This document shows, one piece after another, positions 7,401 through 9,682 of a DNA stretch of 9,682 nt. The position numbers were made by a program, and so were the translations under genes. Position 1 is the first letter of the stretch. Each line of letters begins with the position of its first letter. The notes below the pieces were generated by a model, which saw only the letters and a list, made by a program, of their open reading frames with translations, searched no databases and was not told the origin of the DNA. The DNA is from Thermoanaerobaculia bacterium (GTDB lineage Bacteria > Acidobacteriota > Thermoanaerobaculia > Gp7-AA8), in assembly GCA_023700825.1 (NCBI GenBank), contig JAMPYE010000139.1:1-9682 (forward strand), written 5' to 3'.

Positions 7401-8217
7401 GCCGCTCTCCGGGCCGTCGCCTTCAGTCGCCCGCGCTCTGCTGGTGATGACCGACGTGACATCGCTGCGCGTGGCCGAGGACGAGTTGCGCCGGCTGAAT
7501 GCCGAGCTCGAACAGCGCGTCGCGGCGCGGACCGAAGAGCTGCTCGCGGCCAACCGCGAGCTCGAGGCGTTCTCATACTCGGTCTCGCACGACCTTCGCG
7601 CCCCGCTTCGCGCGATCGACGGCTTCTCTCGAATCGTCGAAAAGGAATACGGCGAGCGTCTCGACGACGAGGGTCGCCGGCTGCTCAAGGTCATCAGCAA
7701 CTCGACCCGAGGCATGGGTCAGCTGATCGACGATCTCCTCGCATTCTCCCGTGCGGGACGACAGCCGATCCGGAGAGAGCGGGTGCCGATGGCGGCGCTC
7801 GCGAACGGCGCGTGGCTCGACATCCCCCGCGACCAGCGAGCCGGGATCGCGTTTCAGCTCGCGACGCTCCACGACGCCCACGGCGACCCCGCGCTGCTGC
7901 GCCAGGTCTGGCACAACCTGCTCACAAATGCGGTCAAGTATTCGGCCCCGAAGAGCGATCGCAGGATCGACGTGGGATCGCGAAACGAAGACGGGAAGAC
8001 GATCTGGTTCGTTTGCGACAACGGTGTCGGGTTCGACATGAAGTACGCCGCGACTCTCTTCGGCGTCTTCCAGCGGCTCCATTCGCCGAGCGAGTTCGAG
8101 GGGACGGGGGTCGGGCTGGCGATCGTGCAGCGCATCGTGCACAGGCACGGCGGCGAAGTGTGGGGTGAAGGCGAGCCCGGAGCCGGTGCCACCTTCAGCT
8201 TCACGCTCGGCGCGTGA
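4483..8217 (+). CDS. Membrane multi-PAS/GAF hybrid-sensor histidine kinase
   Basis: About 1244 aa. It autophosphorylates on histidine and passes the phosphate to a response regulator. TM1 is about 17-42 and TM2 about 306-329, enclosing a roughly 260-residue Cache-like extracytoplasmic sensor. Cytoplasmic order: PAS (335-455), GAF (465-630), three more PAS (635-750, 755-870, 876-996), HisKA with its coiled coil (1000-1090), HATPase (1135-1244). The H-box is SYSVSHDLRAPLRAID with H1036; N-box HNLLTNAVKY; G1 DNGVGFD; then LFGVFQRLH and GTGVGLAIVQRIVHRHGG. This core is the phytochrome-type often paired with Rcp1-like regulators, one of which is at 8790. There is no receiver domain and no chromophore cysteine that I can place. 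The start is uncertain: ATG 4483, 4450 and 4369 are all in frame and none has a good Shine-Dalgarno. 4483 gives the usual short N-terminal tail before TM1. Confidence 0.92.
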   Translation: MSRSDDKVSLASPPHSWSVITIGIVACTIALVLAVAIYLLAVVPGSRSEATERWRRELELSADVRESALENWLADRMADARTIATYPSVVALLRGDPEAGAPGQLNAILADSAREHSIDAILVLGSAGLVASSSPMEGAVDPGCADLAARSASHRVGIVEFRVVRGVPRIVVGTPVRAAEPSQRVEGTVLLVIDPQRWVYGLVRLKSEWSTSAEALLVELEGNSVRFASPLQGRTDPPLTFRLPLDSERLAAAAALAGIEGFSRSVDYRGVPVLAVTRKLSNAPWGIVVKVDEAEVLREASARSRPIGVGLVLGALLAGLSVAILARAQGRAAREARRRGLERIALLLDATSDAVLFVARDGTILDANSAAERMYGRTRATLKELRVSELRAPGEEDRKSGEIDSADREGQIVFRARHVRRDGSPFPVEVSSRAAEIDGRAGFVLVVRDISDRIAAESRIDHLNRMLRTLSATNELILRATSHDEFLQEVCEIVVREARMPLAWIGEPEPDGSVTVVAAAGTALSYLDAVSVRWDDTAEGRGPAGTALREQRTSVVASIEAEAPAAWNDRALAAGLRSSFASPVSPAGRTDAVLCVCSGEIGFFVDEVRTLVEELATNVAFALELFEKREAQRETQDLIRAIVDRAPASIHVIDREARVTLWNPASERMFGWKADEVLGERLPIIAPGHEREFQERFERTLSGEPPPMGIVRRVRKDGSGIDLLMSVEALRDQSEAISGALAVAVDVTRAREFEQRASALFEAGVIGCLFGDIHGGIFDANDTFLEMIGYSRDELREGRIRWDAITPVEWLPLDAEKVEEAKRNGRCTPYEKEYVRKDGSLVSVVVGYRLLDPDRERSVAFILDVSELKREQRARRRAESALSAVFETPGLPIVIVDVKDGDLIHVECNAAYAERFGRSIQQVKGRSLGELGVNRTFIAEAIGRVRAVATSGKPEVFEAGVSDDARRYVISMAPLSGPSPSVARALLVMTDVTSLRVAEDELRRLNAELEQRVAARTEELLAANRELEAFSYSVSHDLRAPLRAIDGFSRIVEKEYGERLDDEGRRLLKVISNSTRGMGQLIDDLLAFSRAGRQPIRRERVPMAALANGAWLDIPRDQRAGIAFQLATLHDAHGDPALLRQVWHNLLTNAVKYSAPKSDRRIDVGSRNEDGKTIWFVCDNGVGFDMKYAATLFGVFQRLHSPSEFEGTGVGLAIVQRIVHRHGGEVWGEGEPGAGATFSFTLGA

Positions 8218-8225
8218 CGGTCGCG

Positions 8226-8241
8226 CGTTCGGCGGCGAACG
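8226..8241. terminator. Hairpin between convergent genes
   Basis: CGTTCG, loop GCGG, CGAACG: a perfect 6-bp stem in the 34-bp space between the kinase stop and the stop of the minus-strand gene. Its position suggests a bidirectional terminator. No T-run is present, so it may only stabilise 3' ends. Confidence 0.4.
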
Positions 8242-8251
8242 TCTCCGCGCG

Positions 8252-8647
8252 TCAGCGGATCACGTCGACGATGACGTGCGTCGAGGGGACGACGCGGCCG
8301 AGAAGCTCGACCAGTCGCTCCTCCTGCACCTGGTCGACCCACGCCCGGCAGTGGAGGTTTCCCTTGCTCGTCGCGAACTGAATCAGACTCAGCCCCAGCG
8401 TTTCGTCCCGGGCGACTTCCGAGGCCGCCCGCTCGAGCAGCGCGTAATCGCGCTCGACGATCTGGTCGCGCAACACCGCGGCGATCTTGCTGAAGCCGCG
8501 GAGCTCCGCCGTCTCGAGAATCCGCTCGAGATCTGCTGACGCCTTCCGCGGTTCGGTCGCGAGGATGAGGCGGCGACGATCGGAACGCGTCGGCATCATC
8601 GGGAAAGCGGCGAGTCCTGGTTGCTCGAGAGACTGGTTCATGGACAT
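8252..8647 (-). CDS. 131-aa protein of unknown function
   Basis: No family is recognised. The ATG at 8647 is chosen over the ATG two codons later because AAGGAG (8657-8662) lies 9 nt upstream. The N-terminal 25 residues look flexible. RRRLILATEP may be a first strand, followed by a long charged helical stretch (about 36-80: ADLERILETAELRGFSKIAAVLRDQIVERDYALLERAASEV in outline) and a last strand THVIVDVI. There is no TM segment or signal peptide, and no catalytic motif is visible. It lies between the kinase and the Rcp1-like regulator on the opposite strand. Its start is divergent from the regulator across 142 bp that contain two dyads, so the two may be controlled together. The helical, charged character would suit a protein-interaction role, but that is only an impression. 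Confidence 0.72.
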   Translation of the reverse strand: MSMNQSLEQPGLAAFPMMPTRSDRRRLILATEPRKASADLERILETAELRGFSKIAAVLRDQIVERDYALLERAASEVARDETLGLSLIQFATSKGNLHCRAWVDQVQEERLVELLGRVVPSTHVIVDVIR

Positions 8648-8668
8648 GGGGGCTGTCTCCTTCCAAGC

Positions 8669-8685
8669 CGTGAGTCGTTCTCACG
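8669..8685. promoter_or_regulatory. Dyad in the leader of the 131-aa gene
   Basis: CGTGAG, TCGTT, CTCACG: a perfect 6-5-6 inverted repeat ending 7 bp upstream of the AAGGAG of the minus-strand gene. It could be an operator or a leader-RNA hairpin next to the ribosome binding site. Confidence 0.4.
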
Positions 8686-8726
8686 TGCCTTTCAAATACG
8701 CAACGCAGTCAATAACGGAGTCACGC

Positions 8727-8736
8727 CTCCCGGGAG
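8727..8736. promoter_or_regulatory. Palindrome in divergent promoter region
   Basis: CTCCCGGGAG is a perfect 10-bp palindrome. It extends to 16 bp (8724-8739) with one mismatched pair. It lies just upstream of the presumed -35 position for the regulator promoter whose candidate -10 is TATAGT (8760-8765). Plausible operator. Confidence 0.35.
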
Positions 8737-8759
8737 ACGCCGAGTCGTCGGTTTGTCGG

Positions 8760-8783
8760 TATAGTGAGTACGCTGCACGGAGG
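8760..8783 (+). promoter_or_regulatory. Candidate -10 and Shine-Dalgarno of the Rcp1-like regulator
   Basis: TATAGT (8760-8765) matches the -10 consensus at five of six positions. GGAGG (8779-8783) is a strong ribosome binding site placed 6 nt before the codon ATC at 8790. No -35 is evident. The Shine-Dalgarno position is what argues for translation beginning at 8790. Confidence 0.5.
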
Positions 8784-8789
8784 TTTCCC

Positions 8790-9227
8790 ATCGATAACCT
8801 GGACGGGATCCTGCTCGTCGAGGACAATCCCGCCGACGTCGAGCTCACGATGCGAGCCCTGCGGAGCGCGGGAGTCTCGGTTCCCGTCCGTGTGGCGATC
8901 GATGGCGCGGAAGCTCACGAGATTCTGTTCGCGCAGCGAAGCTCCGACGTCGATGGTGCCGGGTGGCGGCCCATGCTCGTCCTTCTCGACCTGAAGCTCC
9001 CGAAGATCGGAGGCCTCGAGCTGCTCGAGGAGATGAAGGTCGACGAGCGTACGCGGACGATCCCGACGATCGTCTTTTCGTCGTCGCGAGAAGTTGCGGA
9101 CATCGCCGGAGCCTACCGGCGCGGCGCGAACAGCTACGTCGTGAAGCCGGTCGATTACGAGCGGTTCCAGGCGACCGTCGCGCAAGTCGCCCAGTACTGG
9201 ATGGGGCTGAACGAGCGTCCCGGGTGA
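8790..9227 (+). CDS. Single-domain Rcp1/CheY-like response regulator
   Basis: About 145 aa, one receiver domain with no output domain, of the type that partners phytochrome-like kinases. ILLVEDNPADVELTMRAL gives the acidic pair E11-D12. VLLDLKLPKIGGLELLEEMK gives phospho-acceptor D67. IVFSSS supplies S97, and YVVKPVD supplies K119. The domain is complete and should be functional. Translation start is odd: no in-frame ATG, GTG or TTG lies near the domain start. GGAGG is spaced 6 nt before ATC at 8790, and the residues from there (x-DNLDGILLVEDN) match the usual N-terminus of the family if that codon initiates with Met. The nearest in-frame ATG upstream would run back into the divergent gene. 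It is the likely partner of the kinase at 4483, or of the one starting at 9353. Confidence 0.88.
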   Translation: MDNLDGILLVEDNPADVELTMRALRSAGVSVPVRVAIDGAEAHEILFAQRSSDVDGAGWRPMLVLLDLKLPKIGGLELLEEMKVDERTRTIPTIVFSSSREVADIAGAYRRGANSYVVKPVDYERFQATVAQVAQYWMGLNERPG

Positions 9228-9352
9228 GCTGACACGATGCGCTACTCGAGGCGACCGAACATGCTGCCCGCCACGCTCGCCGATACGGGCGAGCGCTCCT
9301 CGTCGCCTGGCGCCAGTCTTTGTTCCGCTCACGGCCGGGGGCGCGACGGCGC

Positions 9353-9682
9353 ATGACGAGCCCGGCCACGGTGGAGCCGGGGCCAGACCGGCGCACGGGA
9401 CGCAGGCGGCTCGCCGTCTTTGGTCTCGTCGCCATCGTGCTCGTGCTGCTTTTCGTGCTGGTCTACGCGCCGCGCCAGGCCCGCGCCATCCGCGCCTCGA
9501 ACGAGCGCGAGCTCGCAGCCCACGCCGACGTCTACGAGATCGCGATCCACATCTGGGTCGAGGACCGGCTGGGGGATGCGCTCACTCTCGCAAGGAACAC
9601 GAACGTCCTCTCCGTGATCGGTCGTGAAACGGTAGGCGGGGAGTGGGAGCATCTGGACACGATCCTGAACGGATTTGCCGAC
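9353..9682 (+). CDS. N-terminus of a second membrane sensor protein, probably a histidine kinase (partial)
   Basis: An open frame from ATG 9353 to the window edge, 110 codons, cut by the end of the sequence. A basic cytoplasmic tail (about 1-19, RRTGRRR) is followed by TM helix VFGLVAIVLVLLFVLVY (about 22-38), then an extracytoplasmic helical segment. Residues about 53-93 (RELAAHADVYEIAIHIWVED onward) align without gaps to the corresponding part of the kinase at 4483 (RELELSADVRESALENWLAD onward), with about 16 identities in 41. This points to the same sensor family and probably another kinase. There is no clear Shine-Dalgarno. It follows the regulator by 125 bp on the same strand. The output domains lie outside the window, so the kinase call is inference. 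Confidence 0.72.
   Translation, partial: MTSPATVEPGPDRRTGRRRLAVFGLVAIVLVLLFVLVYAPRQARAIRASNERELAAHADVYEIAIHIWVEDRLGDALTLARNTNVLSVIGRETVGGEWEHLDTILNGFAD

Noticed and set aside
9237..9356. 39-codon plus-strand frame ending in an ATGA overlap with the second sensor gene
   Set aside because: There is no ribosome binding site and the composition is low-information. The overlap could be chance, so it is not called as a gene.

Overview
The window is GC-rich (roughly two thirds G+C by eye) bacterial chromosome dominated by signal transduction. The codon third positions are strongly G/C, as in Acidobacteriota, Gemmatimonadota, Myxococcota and similar soil or sediment lineages. Nothing in the window fixes the phylum. 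There are no rRNA or tRNA genes, no CRISPR array and no recognisable insertion sequence.

Layout. The left part is read on the minus strand: a DinB/YfiT-like putative metalloenzyme (123-623), an 87-aa orphan protein (835-1098), a 141-aa protein with a possible degenerate receiver fold (1209-1634), and a complete NtrC-family sigma-54 activator (1717-3069). Position 1-99 holds a nested palindromic, REP-like element downstream of the DinB gene. A 189-bp AT-richer divergent intergenic region (3070-3258) carries a tight cluster of dyads. From it an ECF sigma factor (3259-3840) is read rightward, followed two bases later by a 109-aa protein that looks like a truncated receiver domain (3843-4172).

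After a 310-bp gap with a bulged hairpin comes a large membrane sensor histidine kinase (about 4483-8217: two TM segments around an extracytoplasmic sensor, then PAS-GAF-PAS-PAS-PAS-HisKA-HATPase). A small convergent unknown gene (8252-8647, minus) follows. Next is a single-domain CheY/Rcp1-like response regulator (about 8790-9227) whose only sensible start codon is ATC. The window ends inside a second membrane sensor protein (9353 onward), whose visible N-terminus resembles the sensor of the first kinase.

How the genes may work together (inference). The kinase has the phytochrome-type catalytic core that commonly pairs with Rcp1-like regulators, so it and the regulator at 8790 are a plausible pair. 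The NtrC-type activator and the ECF sigma factor share a promoter region and could control each other or themselves. Two small proteins with receiver-like strand patterns but missing phosphorylation residues could be accessory or decoy partners. No cognate anti-sigma factor or dedicated NtrB-like kinase is visible.
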